Notes: a model not told the origin generated them from the letters alone. A DNA stretch of 64,000 nt from Rhodococcus sp. Leaf247 (GCF_001426185.1 NZ_LMRP01000003.1:434001-498000), one strand, 5' to 3'; shown: positions 42,942-55,900, counted from the first letter of the stretch. A program made the numbers and translations.

Positions 42942-43463
42942 ATGCCCCTTCTCTACTTCTTCCTCTACCTCGTCGTCGAGATCAGCGCCCTCGTGTGGCT
43001 GGCCTCGACGGTCGGCATCCTGTGGACCGTGTTCGCGGTCATCGCGCTGTCGGCCGTCGGACTGGTCAGCATCCGTTCCCAGGGCAGGAGGGTGCTCTCG
43101 GAACTCCGGTCGGCCAACGCGGGTCGACGCTCGCCCGGTGGAGCCGTCGCGGACGGCGCACTGGTCGCGCTCGGGTCGGTGCTGCTGACCATCCCCGGTC
43201 TGGTGTCCAGCGTGCTGGGTCTGCTGTTGATGATTCCGCTGACCCGCGCCGCGCTGCGTCCGATCATCGCCCGGTCGGCCGCGAAGCGCGTCGAGACGGC
43301 AGTCGCCTCCGGTCGCGCCTTCCCACCCGGAGCCTTCGGCCCTCGCGGATTCTCCGCGGGTCACGTGGTCATCGACGGTGACGTGGTCCAGGAAGACCCC
43401 CGGCGGACACCGCCCCAGACCTTCCAGGTGATCGACGGCACAACCGGCCGCGACGAACGCTGA
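42942..43463 (+). CDS. fxsA: FxsA-family membrane protein
   Basis: A 173-residue cytoplasmic membrane protein named for phage exclusion suppression in E. coli; here in the position of Rv2053c. MPLLYFFLYLVVEISALVWLASTVGILWTVFAVIALSAVG covers two helices, and LVALGSVLLTIPGLVSSVLGLLLMIPLTRAALRP is the family signature. The tail after residue 110 is polar and ends in the cytoplasm. ATG 42942 follows AAAGGA. It begins a row with the amidohydrolase and lnt, matching mycobacterial order. Confidence 0.9.
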   Translation: MPLLYFFLYLVVEISALVWLASTVGILWTVFAVIALSAVGLVSIRSQGRRVLSELRSANAGRRSPGGAVADGALVALGSVLLTIPGLVSSVLGLLLMIPLTRAALRPIIARSAAKRVETAVASGRAFPPGAFGPRGFSAGHVVIDGDVVQEDPRRTPPQTFQVIDGTTGRDER

Positions 43464-43507
43464 CCCGGCCGGACAGCGCGGCGCGAGCACCGGGCACACT
43501 GGCGTCG

Positions 43508-45097
43508 GTGAGTACGCAACTGCTGGTAGGCGGACGCATCTACAGTCCGTTCGCTCCCGATGCGACGGCCATGGCCGTCACGGACGGCGTCGTGGTCTGG
43601 GTGGGGGAGGACCGTCCGGGCCTCGCTCTTCACCAGGGTGCTGAGGTGGTCGACCTGGACGGCGCCTTCGTGACTCCCGCCTTCGTCGACACCCACGTCC
43701 ACACCACGGCAACGGGACTCGCGCTGATCGGCCTCGACCTGACGGACACCCGCTCTCTCGCCGACTGCCTGCGAGCAGTGTCCGAGTACGCCGCCCGCGA
43801 GCCCGGTGCCCTCGTCTGGGGCCAGAACTGGGACGAGTCGGCCTGGCCCGAAGGCCGGGCACCGACGACCAGCGAGCTCGACGACGCGGCACCCGGCCGA
43901 GCGATCTACCTGTCCCGCATCGATGCGCATTCCGCGGCGTGCTCGACGGTGCTCCGGCGTGCATCCGGTGACGACGTGGTGGGGGCCGATCCGGAGTTGC
44001 CGTTGATCGCCGAGGCTCACCATGCCGCGCGGACCACGGCACTCGAACTCCTGAGTCCTGCCGGTCGTCAGCGGGCCCGCATCGCGGCTCTCGATCACGC
44101 GGCCGCCCACGGTGTGGCCGCGGTGCACGAGTGCGCGGGCCCGGACATCTCCGGTCGCACCGACTTGGCGGAACTGCTGGCCCTCGAGCACGGCGTCGAG
44201 GTCCGCGGGTACTGGGGCGAGGCCGTCACGACAGCCGACGGCGCGCGGGATCTGCTCGCCGCGACGGGAGCGCACGCTCTGGGCGGCGATCTCTTCGTCG
44301 ACGGATCGATCGGCTCGCACACCGCGTGGCTGAATCAGCCCTACGCGGATCACGAGGGGTGCGGCCGCTCGTACCTGGATGTCGACGCGATCGCGGCGCA
44401 CGTCTCGGCCTGCACGCAGGCGAAGATCCAGGCCGGCTTCCACGTCATCGGCGATGCAGCCACCGATGCGGTGGTCGAGGCCTTCGGCCGCGTCGTCGCC
44501 GAACTCGGCGGGCCCGCGGTGGCGTCGCGAGGGCACCGACTCGAACACATCGAGATGGTCACCGAGGATCAGGCCGCGAAGCTGTCGTCGTGGGGCGTCA
44601 TCGTCAGCGTTCAGCCGGTGTTCGACGCCTACTGGGGCGGCGAGAGCGGGTTGTACAGCGCGCGACTCGGTCGCGACCGTGCACTCGCCCTCAACCCGCT
44701 CGCGATGATGGCGTCGGCGGGAGTGTCCCTGGCCATCGGATCCGATTCGCCGGTCACGCCGCTGGAGCCGTGGCGCGGCGTCCGCGCCGCCATGTCTCAT
44801 CGCACACCCGGTAGTGCCATCTCCCCACGTGCCGCGTTCTCGGCCGCGACGCGTGGAGCGTGGCGTGCCGGCGGCGTCCGGGACGGGCTCGCCGGGACAT
44901 TGGTGCCCGGTGCACCCGCCAGCTATGCGGTGTGGGAGGCAGGCGAGCTCGTGGTCAGCGCGCCCAGCGACACCGTCCAGCGGTGGTCGACCGACCCGCG
45001 CTCACGCGTTCCCGCCCTTCCGCGTCTCGATGCGGACACGCCGGATCCGACGTGTCTGCAGACGGTCCACCGCGGCAGCACGGTGTTCCGAGCGTGA
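43508..45097 (+). CDS. Amidohydrolase family 3 (YtcJ-like) metal-dependent hydrolase
   Basis: Zinc-type hydrolase of 529 residues and unknown substrate. FVTPAFVDTHVHTT (about 57-70) gives the HxH metal ligands. FHVIGDAATDAVVEAF supplies the later histidine, HRLEHIEMV the next and IGSDSPVTPLEPW the aspartate. VWGQNWDESAWPEGRAPT and YLSRIDAHSAACS are typical of the YtcJ group. GTG 43508 has CACACT 7 bp upstream, a weak leaderless promoter. The stop overlaps the lnt GTG by 4 bp, so the two are co-translated. Confidence 0.9.
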   Translation: MSTQLLVGGRIYSPFAPDATAMAVTDGVVVWVGEDRPGLALHQGAEVVDLDGAFVTPAFVDTHVHTTATGLALIGLDLTDTRSLADCLRAVSEYAAREPGALVWGQNWDESAWPEGRAPTTSELDDAAPGRAIYLSRIDAHSAACSTVLRRASGDDVVGADPELPLIAEAHHAARTTALELLSPAGRQRARIAALDHAAAHGVAAVHECAGPDISGRTDLAELLALEHGVEVRGYWGEAVTTADGARDLLAATGAHALGGDLFVDGSIGSHTAWLNQPYADHEGCGRSYLDVDAIAAHVSACTQAKIQAGFHVIGDAATDAVVEAFGRVVAELGGPAVASRGHRLEHIEMVTEDQAAKLSSWGVIVSVQPVFDAYWGGESGLYSARLGRDRALALNPLAMMASAGVSLAIGSDSPVTPLEPWRGVRAAMSHRTPGSAISPRAAFSAATRGAWRAGGVRDGLAGTLVPGAPASYAVWEAGELVVSAPSDTVQRWSTDPRSRVPALPRLDADTPDPTCLQTVHRGSTVFRA

Positions 45098-46647
45098 TCG
45101 CCCTCGCGCGGCTCCTGCTGTCCGCAGGAGCGGGCGCCCTGCTGTTCGCATCGTTCCCGCCGCGCCCACTGTGGTTCCTCGCCCCGGTCGCGTTGGCCCT
45201 GATCGGGTACGTGCTCACCGAGAAGGACGTGTCCAAGAAGGGTGGCTTCCTCTACGGCCTCGCGTTCGGACTCGGCTTCTTCCTCCCACTTCTTCCGTGG
45301 ATCGGTGTGTACGTGGGTCCACTGCCGTGGATCGCGCTCGCCACGGCGGAGTCACTGTTCCTGGGGTTGTTCGGAGTGGCCGGAGTCGTGGTGTCCCGGC
45401 TGCCGTTCGCGGCCGTGTGGCTGACCGCGGTGTTCTCCGCCGTCGAGTGGTTGCGCAGCACCGTGCCGTTCGGCGGGTTCCCCTGGGGCCGATTGGCTTT
45501 CGGCCAGTCCGAGTCGGTGCTTCTCCCACTGGCATCCGTCGGCGGGGCACCTCTGCTCAGTGCCGCGGTGGCGCTGGTCGGGATGTGCCTGGCACTGGCG
45601 TGGAGGGCGGCGCGATCGCGCAGCACTCTCGCGGTCCTCGGACTCGTCGTGCTCGCGGCGGTCGGTCCGGTCGTCGCACTCGCCCTGCGCCCGGGTCTCG
45701 CCGGTCCGCAGGACGGCGACAGCACCATCACGATTGCCGCGATCCAAGGGAGTGTGCCGCGTCTGGGGCTCGACTTCAATGCGCAGCGGCGACAGGTGCT
45801 CGAGAACCACGTGAAGGAAACCGTCAGGCTGGCGGAGGACGTCGACGCCGGCCGTGCGCCGAAGCCCGACGTCGTGATCTGGCCGGAGAACGCGTCCGAC
45901 GTCGACCCCACTCGGGACAGCACGGCAGCCGCCGACATCACGGCCGCGTCGGTGCGTATCGGTGCGCCGATCCTGGTCGGCGCCGTACTGGCCAACGCCG
46001 ACGGGACGTCGACGAACACCGTGATCGCGTGGGACGGGACGGCCGGACCGGGCGAACGACACGACAAGAAGATCGTGCAGCCCTTCGGCGAATACCTGCC
46101 GTATCGCAGCTTCTTCCGACTCTTCTCCTCGTATGCGGACTCCGCCGGCAATTTCGTGCCGGGCGACGGTGACGGTGTCGTGCACGTGGCAGCAGGTGCC
46201 GGGAGGGACGAGATCGCCCTCGCCGTCGGCGTCGCGACGTGTTACGAGGTGGCCTTCGACCGAGCACCGACGGAGGCCGTGCGTGCGGGCGCGCAGATCC
46301 TGGCGGTCCCCACGAACAATGCGACCTTCGGCGACACCGAGATGACCTACCAGCAACTCGCCATGTCCCGCGTTCGCGCGGTCGAGCACTCCCGATCCGT
46401 CATCGTCGCCGCGACCAGCGGGGTCAGCGCGATCATCGCCCCGAACGGGTCCGTGACGTCGCGGACGGAGCTGTTCGACGCCAGCTACCTGGTGTCCACG
46501 GTAGGCCTGCGCACCGAGACCACCCTGGCTACCCGACTCGGACCGATTCCGGAGTGGATACTGGTCGCGCTCGGTGCTGTGGGCGTGATCGGCGCCACTG
46601 TAATCAACCGTCGACACCGGACTGTGCGGTCAGCGCAGTCGTCGTGA
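45094..46647 (+). CDS. lnt: Apolipoprotein N-acyltransferase Lnt
   Basis: Adds the third acyl chain to membrane lipoproteins. The 517-residue protein has about six N-terminal membrane helices followed by a nitrilase-like domain with the complete triad: Glu265 (WPENAS), lysine 325 or 326 (HDKKIVQPFGEYLP) and Cys383 (TCYEVAF). One more helix is at the C-terminus. In M. tuberculosis the Lnt domain is fused to polyprenol-phosphate mannose synthase (Ppm1, Rv2051c); here the protein ends after Lnt, and no mannose synthase gene follows. A terminator hairpin lies just downstream and then the NRPS. GTG 45094 is coupled to the amidohydrolase stop. Confidence 0.94.
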   Translation: MIALARLLLSAGAGALLFASFPPRPLWFLAPVALALIGYVLTEKDVSKKGGFLYGLAFGLGFFLPLLPWIGVYVGPLPWIALATAESLFLGLFGVAGVVVSRLPFAAVWLTAVFSAVEWLRSTVPFGGFPWGRLAFGQSESVLLPLASVGGAPLLSAAVALVGMCLALAWRAARSRSTLAVLGLVVLAAVGPVVALALRPGLAGPQDGDSTITIAAIQGSVPRLGLDFNAQRRQVLENHVKETVRLAEDVDAGRAPKPDVVIWPENASDVDPTRDSTAAADITAASVRIGAPILVGAVLANADGTSTNTVIAWDGTAGPGERHDKKIVQPFGEYLPYRSFFRLFSSYADSAGNFVPGDGDGVVHVAAGAGRDEIALAVGVATCYEVAFDRAPTEAVRAGAQILAVPTNNATFGDTEMTYQQLAMSRVRAVEHSRSVIVAATSGVSAIIAPNGSVTSRTELFDASYLVSTVGLRTETTLATRLGPIPEWILVALGAVGVIGATVINRRHRTVRSAQSS

Positions 46648-46652
46648 CGCTT

Positions 46653-46677
46653 TGGTGGTTCGTCACCACCATTCTTG
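46653..46677 (+). terminator. Intrinsic terminator after lnt
   Basis: TGGTGGT (46653-46659), a 5-base loop and ACCACCA (46665-46671) form a perfect 7-bp stem followed by TTCTTGT and, further on, TTTT. It separates lnt from the NRPS gene. Confidence 0.65.
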
Positions 46678-46942
46678 TAACGTTTTGTGGTCCTTTTGCG
46701 AGATACTGGTAAGTCTCACCCATCCACAAGATGCGGTTGAGCGAATGCCACATACAAGGCTCGGCATAGAGCTACACAGTTTGATCTGACATGAGTGCGA
46801 CCACGGTCGGGGACACCGGAAGTCACACATACACGCTACGAGCGGCAGATGCGTCTGCCTCGTCGTCGGCTAGTTCATGCTTTTGTTCGGTGGTAGGTGT
46901 GCGTCGTCTCGGTACGGGACCGACGAGCTAACGGGAGCTACC
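46678..46942 (+). promoter_or_regulatory. Leader/promoter region of the NRPS gene
   Basis: About 265 bp without a gene, visibly richer in A and T than the flanks. It contains GGCAGATGCGTCTGCC (46844-46859; 6-bp arms, 4-bp centre), a possible operator. A small hairpin, TCGGT-ACGGG-ACCGA at 46909-46923, lies in the leader, and the ribosome-binding site GGGAG is 5 bases before the ATG. No IdeR/DtxR box (TTAGGTTAGGCTAACCTAA-like) was found, so iron control is not supported. I could not fix the promoter. Confidence 0.45.
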
Positions 46943-49900
46943 ATGACGTCCGCGGACAACGCCCAGCGCACCGACGACCATCGCAACATCTCGACCGCAT
47001 CGGAGCCTTTTCCGCTGTCGCCGGCCCAGGCGAGCCTGTGGTTCGCGCAGAAGCTTGCGCCCGAAGTTCCTCTGACCGTAGCGCAGTACGTCGATGTGCA
47101 GGGCGATTTCGATATCGACCTGCTCGAGAGGGTCGGCGCGATCGCCGCCGCCGAGCTGCAGTCCGGTCAGATCAGGCTCGTCGAGATCGACGGCCAGCCC
47201 TATCAGGTGATCGATCCCGCGGCGACCGTCAGGACCACCCGCCTCGACTTCCGCGCCGAGGCCGACCCCGTCGCGTCCGCCCTGCAGTGGATGCAGGACG
47301 AGATGAAGAACCCCGTCGACCTGGACCGCGATCCGCTGACCGTCAACGTGGTGTTCCGCGTCGAGGATCACCGTTACTTCTGGTACACCCGCATGCACCA
47401 CATCGCCGGCGACGGTTACGGCGCCGTGACCGCCATGAAGCGCGTGGCCGAGCTCTACACCAACGAATCGGCCGGCGTCGACACCCCCGACAGCAAGGCG
47501 GGCGAGCTGTCGGCGCTGTACGCCGCCGAGCGCACGTACCGATCGTCGACGCGCTTCGAGACGGACCGGGAGTTCTGGAAGGACAAGCTCGCCGGCCTGC
47601 CCGACTCCTTCGGCCTCGCTGATCGGACGTCGTCGGCCATGCCTTCTCGCCGCCGCATCAACGGCTTCCTCGGCGACGAGGTCGGTGAGCTGCTGACCGC
47701 TGCGGAGGCGCGGTTCGAAGCCAGCGCCGCCGCGGTGGTCGCAGCGTCGTTCGCGGCATACCTGCACCGCATCACCGGCCGCCGGGACGTGGTCCTGAGC
47801 CTCCCGGTCTCGGTGCGCACCACCGCAGCGCTGCGCCGCTCGGGCGGCATGGTCTCCAACGTCGTCCCGATCCGCATCCACATCACGCCGGAGACGAATC
47901 TGGGCGACCTGGTGTCGTCGGTGACGCTCGAGATCACCGGCGCACTGCGCCACCAGAAGTACCGCCACGAGGACATCCGACGCGATCACGGCAGCTCGAC
48001 GATGCACCGTGGATTCTTCGGGCCGATGGTCAACATCATGCTGTTCGACTGGACCGTGGGTCTGGGAGACCTGGTGGGCCGGTTGCACCTGCTCTCGAGC
48101 GGGCCGATCGAAGACCTCACCTTCAACGTCTACAACAGCGGTGGCGGCAACAGCCTCAACATCGACTTCGAGGCCAACCCGGCGCTGTACGACGAGGCGA
48201 CGCTCGTTGCGCACCATCGCCGCTACATGGCGTTCTTCGAGAACTTCATCGGCCGTGGCGCGCGTACCCGCGTCTCCGGACTCGACGTCATCCTGCCCGA
48301 CGAATACGAGCAGGTGGTCACGGAGTTCAACGCGACGGACGTCGACGTTCCGCACACCACTCTCACGGATCTGTTCGACGCACAGGTGCGCCGCACTCCG
48401 GACGCCGCGGCACTCGAGTTCCGCGGCGAGAGCATCGACTACGCGGAGCTGAAGCGACGTTCGTCGCGCGTGGCACGGGCTCTCATCGCTCGCGGAGTGG
48501 GTCCCGACTCGCTGGTCGGCGTCGCGATGCACCGGTCGATCGACCTGGTCGTCGCGCTGTACGCGATCACCGAAGCCGGGGGAGCGTACGTACCTCTCGA
48601 CCCCGACCATCCTGTCGAGCGGCTCGAGCACGTCCTCGACACCGCTCGCCCGACAGTCGTGCTCACAGTGTCCACGCAGGGCGTCGACCTGCCGGAAACG
48701 GCTGTCCGAGTCGACGTCGACACTCTCGACCTGGCCGGCGTCGACAGTTCGCCCGTCACGGACGACGAGCGCACGGGGTCGCTGCGTCCCGAGTCACTGG
48801 CCTACGTCATCTTCACCTCGGGGTCCACCGGTCGTCCCAAGGGTGTGGGCGTGTCCCACCAGGCGATCGTCAACCGGCTGCTGTGGATGCAGGACGAGTA
48901 CGGGCTGCACTCCGGGGACGCGGTCCTGCAGAAGACACCCGCGACGTTCGATGTCTCCGTGTGGGAGTTCTTCTGGCCGTTGCAGGTGGGAGCACGACTC
49001 GTCGTCGCCGAACCCGACGGTCACCGTGATCCGCGCTACCTCGCTCGGGTGATCGCCGACGCGGGCATCACCACCGCTCACTTCGTGCCCTCCATGCTCG
49101 GCGCCTTCACCGCCGAACTGAAGGCCGCCGGTGCCGGCTCTGTCGAAACGCTGCGGCTCGTGTTCTGCAGCGGCGAGGCCCTCCCTGCGGAAACCGCCTC
49201 CGCGTTCCGGGCCCTGACATCGGCTGCGCTGCACAACCTGTACGGGCCGACCGAAGCCGCGGTGGACGTCACCTACCAGCAGGTCACCGACGCCGACCGT
49301 GTCACCGTGCCGATCGGTCGCCCGGTCTGGAACACCGCACTCCACATCCTCGACGCCCGCCTCGAACCCGTGCCCGTCGGCACCGCGGGTGAGCTGTACC
49401 TCGCGGGTGAGCAACTCGCCCGCGGCTACGTCGGCCGACCCGACCTGACAGCCGACCGCTTCGTCGCATCGCCCCTGGCCGGCGAGGGCAGCCGGATGTA
49501 CCGCACCGGCGACCTTGCGCGCTGGCGCGCGGACGGAGCCGTGGAATACCTCGGGCGCACCGACTTCCAGGTCAAGATCCGCGGTCTCCGCATCGAACTC
49601 GGCGATGTCGAAGCCGCCCTGGTGGCGCATCCGTCCGTGCATCACGCTGTCGCAGTCGCGCACGTCGACGAGCGCGGGGAGACCGCACTCATCGCCTACG
49701 TGGCACCCGAGCCGGGTGCCCCGACGGGGTCCGTCGATGTCTCCGACGTCACGTCGACTGTCGGACAACGACTTCCGTCGTACATGGTGCCGTCTTTGCT
49801 GATCGTTCTTCCGGAACTTCCCCTCAGCGCCAACGGCAAGGTCGATCGCAAGGCGTTGCCGGAGCCGGTCCGTCGCCAGTCCGACGTGCCGTCGGTGGCC

Positions 49901-52900
49901 CCGCGTACCGCAGTCGAGCGTCGCATCGCCGACACCATCGCCGAGGTCCTGGACGTGCCCGTGCCAGGAGTCCACGACAGCTTCTTCGACATCGGCGGCA
50001 ACTCGCTGCTGGCAACGCGCGTCGTCTCCCGGTTGAGCGCCGAACTGGGTGCGGACATCGGCATCAAGGATCTCTTCGAAGCGCCGACCGTCGCACGCCT
50101 CGCCGATCGCGTCGCGCACGCACCCGTGTCCACGAACCGTGCGCCCCTGGTGCCGCTTCCGCGTCCCGATCACATCCCCCTGTCGCTGGCCCAGCAGCGC
50201 CTGTGGTTCCTCAACCGTTTCGACGCGGCGTCGCCGGCCTACAACATGCCGTTCGCGATCACCCTCGACGGCGACCTGGACACCGCAGCCCTCGAGAGCG
50301 CGCTGCGCGACGTCCTGGGTCGCCACGAGACCCTCCGGACGATCTTCCCCGATTCGGCCGACGGACCTCGTCAGCTGGTGCAGGAACCGGCGGACCACGA
50401 CCTGACGTCCGTGGCAGTCGATCCTGCGGCACTCGGGGATGCGCTGCGCGCGTTCGCATCACGCGGTTTCGACGTCACGCGCGAGCATCCGGTCCGTGTC
50501 CGACTGTTCCGCACCTCGGATACCGGCCACACCCTCGCCGTCGTGCTGCATCACATCGCGTCCGACGGCTTCTCCTTCGGCCCTCTGGCCACCGACGTCA
50601 TGACTGCCTACGCCGCACGCCGCGCCGGGGGCGAGCCGCAGTGGGCCCCCCTCGACGTCCAGTACGCCGACTTCAGCATGTGGCAGCACCAGGTCCTGGG
50701 GTCCGAGGACGACCCGACGAGCATCCTGAGCACACAGATCGACTACTGGACGACGCGTCTCGCCGGCCTGCCCGACGTCCTGGATCTGCCCACGGATCGC
50801 CCGCGACCCGCGGCACCGTCGTACCTGGGCGGAACCCACGACTTCACCATCGACGCCGACGTGCACACACAGCTGGTCGGACTCGCCACCGACGCCTCGG
50901 CCAGCCTGTTCATGGTCGTGCACGCTGCACTCTCGGTACTGCTCGGGCGACTCGCCGATGTCGACGACGTTGCCGTCGGATCGCCGATCGCCGGCCGAGG
51001 CGACCGCGCACTGGATCCCCTCGTGGGCATGTTCGTCAACACCCTCGTCCTGCGGTCGACACCGGCGCCGCACGTCCCGTTCACCGATCTGCTCCGCGAG
51101 GTCCGCGACAACGACCTCGAGGCGTTCGCCCGCGCCGACGTACCGTTCGAGCGGATCGTCGACGCTGTCGCACCCGAGCGTTCCACGTCGCGCCATCCGT
51201 TGTTCCAGGTCGTCCTGTCCTTCGAGAACCTCGAGCCCGTGCGAGTGGAGATGGCCGGACTGGTCGTCGAGGTGGGCGAGATCGCCTCGGACACGGCAAA
51301 GTTCGACCTCACCCTGCAACTGTCCGAGCGCACGACCCCGGACGGTCGGCCGGGCGGACTCGACGCGAGGTTCGGGTTCGCCCGCGATCTGTTCGACGCG
51401 CGCACGATCGAGTCGATGTCCGGTCGGCTGCTCTCCGTGCTGCACGCCGTCGCCGCCGAACCTGCCACCGCGGTCGGAGACATCGACATCGCCGCATCGA
51501 CCGACGTGGCGACGATCGTGCCCGGCGCCGCACCGGGACCGACGGCGTCGCTCGCCGACATCCTGGTCTCGGCCGCTCGTCGCGATCCGGCGGCGATCGC
51601 CGTCGTGACCGCCGACGCGACCCACACGTACGGCGACATCGACGCCGCGTCCGATCGACTGGCCCACACGCTCGTCGCTCACGGTGCCGGACCGGAGTCG
51701 ATCGTGCCGATCTGCATCGAACGTTCCGTCGAGTCGATCGTCGCGACCTGGGCAGTGGCCAAGTCCGGAGCAGCGTTCCTCCCCGTCGATCCTCGCTACC
51801 CGTCCGACCGCATCAGGGCGATGCTCGACGACGCCGGTTCGACTCTGGGCATCGCGTCGGCCGACGCGGATCTGCCGGGCACGGTGCGGTGGATCGGCGT
51901 CGACGGTCATGACGACGCTCCTGTCGTCACACTGCCCGTGCCCGTCCGGCCCGAGAACCCCGCATACCTGATCTTCACCTCCGGCTCGACGGGCCGACCG
52001 AAAGCCGTCGTGGTGCCGCATCGCGGCCTCGCCGACTTCGCCCGTGAACAGGTGTCCAGCTACGACCTCGATTCATCTTCGCGCACTTTGCATTTCGCGT
52101 CACCCAGCTTCGACGCGTCGGTGCTCGAACTGCTCATGGGGTTCGCCGCCGGGGCGACGGTCGTCGTGGCGGGAACCGACGTCTTCGGTGGCGACGCGCT
52201 CACCCGTCTGCTCCGCGATCAGCGGGTGACACACGCGTTCGTCACACCGGCTGCCCTCGAGACCGTCGACTCGTCGGACCTCGCCGATCTCCGTTTCGTC
52301 GGTGTCGGCGGCGACGTGTGCCCGCCGGCCCTGGTCGACCGGTGGGCCCCGAATCGTCGGATGCTCAACCTGTACGGCCCGTCGGAGGCCACGGTCGTCG
52401 CGACACTCACACCGCCGATGCGTCCCGGTGAGCAGGTCACCATCGGCGCACCGCGCCGCGGCGTGAACGTCCGAGTTCTGGACCGTCGTCTGCGCCCCGT
52501 GGTTGCCGGAGCCAGGGGAGAGCTCTATCTCAGCGGCCCGGCGCTGGCCCGCGGCTACCTGGGTCAGCTCGCCCTGACTTCCTCACGCTTCGTCGCCGAC
52601 CCCTTCGGATCCGACGGCGACCGCATGTACCGCACGGGCGACGTCGTCGTCGCGTCGGCGACCGCGCACGGCACCCATCTGGCGTTCCGCGGGCGCGCCG
52701 ACGACCAGGTCAAGATTCGTGGTCACCGTATCGAGCTCGCCGAGATCGACGCCACGTTGCAGCGCCATCAGGACGTGGACTTCTCCGTGACCGTGGTGGC
52801 CGGGGATTCCGCCGACGCGCACCTCGTCTCCTACGTGACGGTGCAGGGCGCTCCGTCCGTCGCGACGCTGACCGAGCACGTCCGTGCCTCGCTGCCCGCC

Positions 52901-55900
52901 TACATGGTTCCCTCCGCCGTCGTCGTTCTCGACGACGTTCCGCTCACACGTTCCGGCAAGGTGGATCGCACCGCGCTCCCCACGCCGGCCCTCGATGTGT
53001 CGTCGACGTATCGGGAGCCGCGGACGGCAACGGAATTCGCTGTCGCACGCGCGTTCGCCGATGTTCTGGGGGCAGCCCGGATCGGTCTCGACGACAACTT
53101 CTTCGAATCGGGCGGCAACTCGCTCATGGCCACCCGCGTCGCGTCCGCACTCGCCGCGTCGCTCGAGCGAGATGTCGAGGTCCGCACCGTCTTCGAGGCT
53201 CCGACCGTCGGCGAACTGGCCGCGCGTCTCGATGCCGATACCGGCACCGCTCGTCGGGTGCCCCTGGTCGCGGTCGCACCGATCGACCGTCCGGCCCTGA
53301 TTCCGTTGTCACTGCCCCAACAGCGCCTGTGGTTCCTGAACCGGTTCGACCCGACCTCGGACGCCTACAACATCTCGTTCTCCGTGACCCTCGACGGGCC
53401 GTTGGACATCGACGCGATGCAAGCCGCGCTGACGGACGTCGTGGCCCGCCACGAGACACTGCGCACGGTGTTCCCCGAGAGCCACGACGGCCCGCACCAG
53501 GTCGTCCGGGCCCCGGAACCGTTCGATCTGGATCCTGCGCCCACCTCGGCCGGTGCCGTGCAGGACGCCCTGATGTCGTTCGCCCGACGCGGCTTCGACC
53601 TCACCGTCGAGACACCGCTGCGCGTGACCCTGCTGTCGGTGTCCGAGACCGAGCACGTCCTCGGCTTCGTGCTGCACCACATCGCCGCCGACGGCTGGTC
53701 GCTCGGACCTCTGACACGCGACGTGATGGGTGCGTACTCGGCCCGCACCCGCGGACACGCTCCCGAGTGGACCCCACTTCCGGTGCAGTACACCGACTTC
53801 ACCCTGTGGCAACGCGCGATGCTGGGTGACGAGACCGACGAGTCCAGCCGCGCCGCAACGGAACTGGCGTTCTGGACCTCGACGCTCGACGACCTGCCCG
53901 ACGAGTGCACGCTGCCCGGCGACCATGTGCGTCCCGCGATTCCCACGCACACGGCGGGCACCCACGAGTTCGCCGTGGATCCTGCCGTCGTCTCTCGCCT
54001 GGCCGAGGTGGCCGACCGTAACGGCAGCACGGTGTTCATGGCGATGCACGCCGTGGTCGCCGTCGTGCTCGCCCGGCTCGCGGACACCCGCGACGTGGTC
54101 ATCGGAACCCCGATCGCCGGCCGTCGCGACTCGGCTCTCGACGAGCTGGTCGGCATGTTCGTCGGCACGCTCGTTCTCCGGTCGGACGTCTCTCCCGCGG
54201 ACACCTTCGACGAGGTACTGCGTCGCGTCCGCGGCGTGGACCTGGACGCGTTCGCGCATGCCGATCTGCCGTTCGAGCGCATCGTCGACGCCGTCTCACC
54301 GTCCCGTGCGGGTGGTCGACATCCGCTCGTGCAGGTCGTTCTGGCGTTCCAGAGCGACGGCGCCACGTCGGGTTCACTCGACGATCTCACCGTCACCGCC
54401 TCCGAGATCGATCTGCAGCGCAGCAAGTTCGACGTCGAGCTCGCCGTCGTCGAGAGCGTGTCCGACGCCGGGGAGCGGTCCTGGCGCTTCCGCGTCACCT
54501 ACACGCGAGACCTGTACGAGCACAGCACGATCGAGGCTTTCTCCCGTCGTTTCTCGGCGGTGCTGGGTCGCGTGTCGGAGCACCCGGAGTCGGCAGTCGG
54601 CGACATCGCCATGCTCTCGCACGACGAGACGGTCGACCTGACACACCGTGTCGGCGACGCTCCCACCGCGGCCGTGTCGCTTCCGGAACTGTGGACCTCG
54701 GCGGTGCGCGAGCATCCCGACACCGTGGCCGTGGTGCACGACCGTTCGCACGGAACCGATCCGTCGGCACGACGCGCCCTGACGTACGCGGGACTGGACA
54801 CGTCCACCTCCCGCCTCGCACGGTTGCTCATCGACCGCGGCGCCGGCCCCGAGTCCGTCGTGGCCATCGCACTCGGCCGCTCGCTCGAGTCCGTCGCAGC
54901 GATGATCGCGGTGGCGAAGACCGGTGCGGCGTGGGTCCCCGTGGATCCTCGCTACCCGGCGGATCGAGTTGCGCACATGCTGGCCGACAGCGGCGCCGCC
55001 CTCGGCATCACCGTCTCCTCCGATCGTCCCGACGACACGGCGACGCCGGTGGACTGGGTTCTGCTCGACGACGCGGACAGCGTCGCCGACATCGAGAGCC
55101 GATCAGCCAACCCCGTCACCGACGACGACAGGATCAGCCCGGTGCGGCTCGATCACCCGGCGTACGTGATCTTCACCTCGGGTTCGACCGGTCGCCCGAA
55201 GGGTGTGGCGGTCACTCATCGCGGCCTGTCCAGTTTCGCCGAGGTCCAGCGTCGACGATTCGGCATCACCGAGTCCTCTCGGACGTTGCACTTCGCGTCG
55301 CCGAGCTTCGACGCGTCGGTGCTGGAACTGCTGATGGCCCTCGGCGCCGGGTCGACGATGGTCGTCGCTCCCACCGACGTCTACGGCGGTGAGGAGTTCG
55401 CCGATCTGGTCGACCGCGAGCAGGTGACCCACGCATTCGTGACACCCGCTGCACTGGCGACCGTCGACGTCGCCCCCGGATCGCTGCCCACCCTCGCAAC
55501 GGTGGTGGTCGGCGGCGATGCCTGCTCGGCCGATCTGGTGCGACGTTGGTCGGTCGGACGATCCATGTTCAACGGCTACGGGCCCACAGAGGCGACGATC
55601 GTCGCCGCGGTCGCCTCGCTGCGTGCCGACGCTCCCGTCACGATCGGCTCACCGATCGACGGTGTGCGGGCGACTGTCCTCGACGCCCGCATGCATCCGG
55701 TCCCCGTCGGGGTCACCGGAGAGCTGTACCTCTCGGGAGTCGGGGTGGCGCGGGGCTACCTCGAACGCACCGCGCTCACCTCGAGCCGCTTCGTCGCCGA
55801 CCCGTTCGGGGCGCCGGGGGAGCGGATGTATCGCACCGGCGACGTGGTCCGCTGGACTGCCGACGGCAGTCTCGACTTCGTCGGGCGCAGTGACACCCAG

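Noticed and set aside
46678..46942. IdeR iron box that would mark a siderophore NRPS
   Set aside because: No 19-bp TTAGGTTAGGCTAACCTAA-like sequence was found, so a siderophore role is not supported by regulation.
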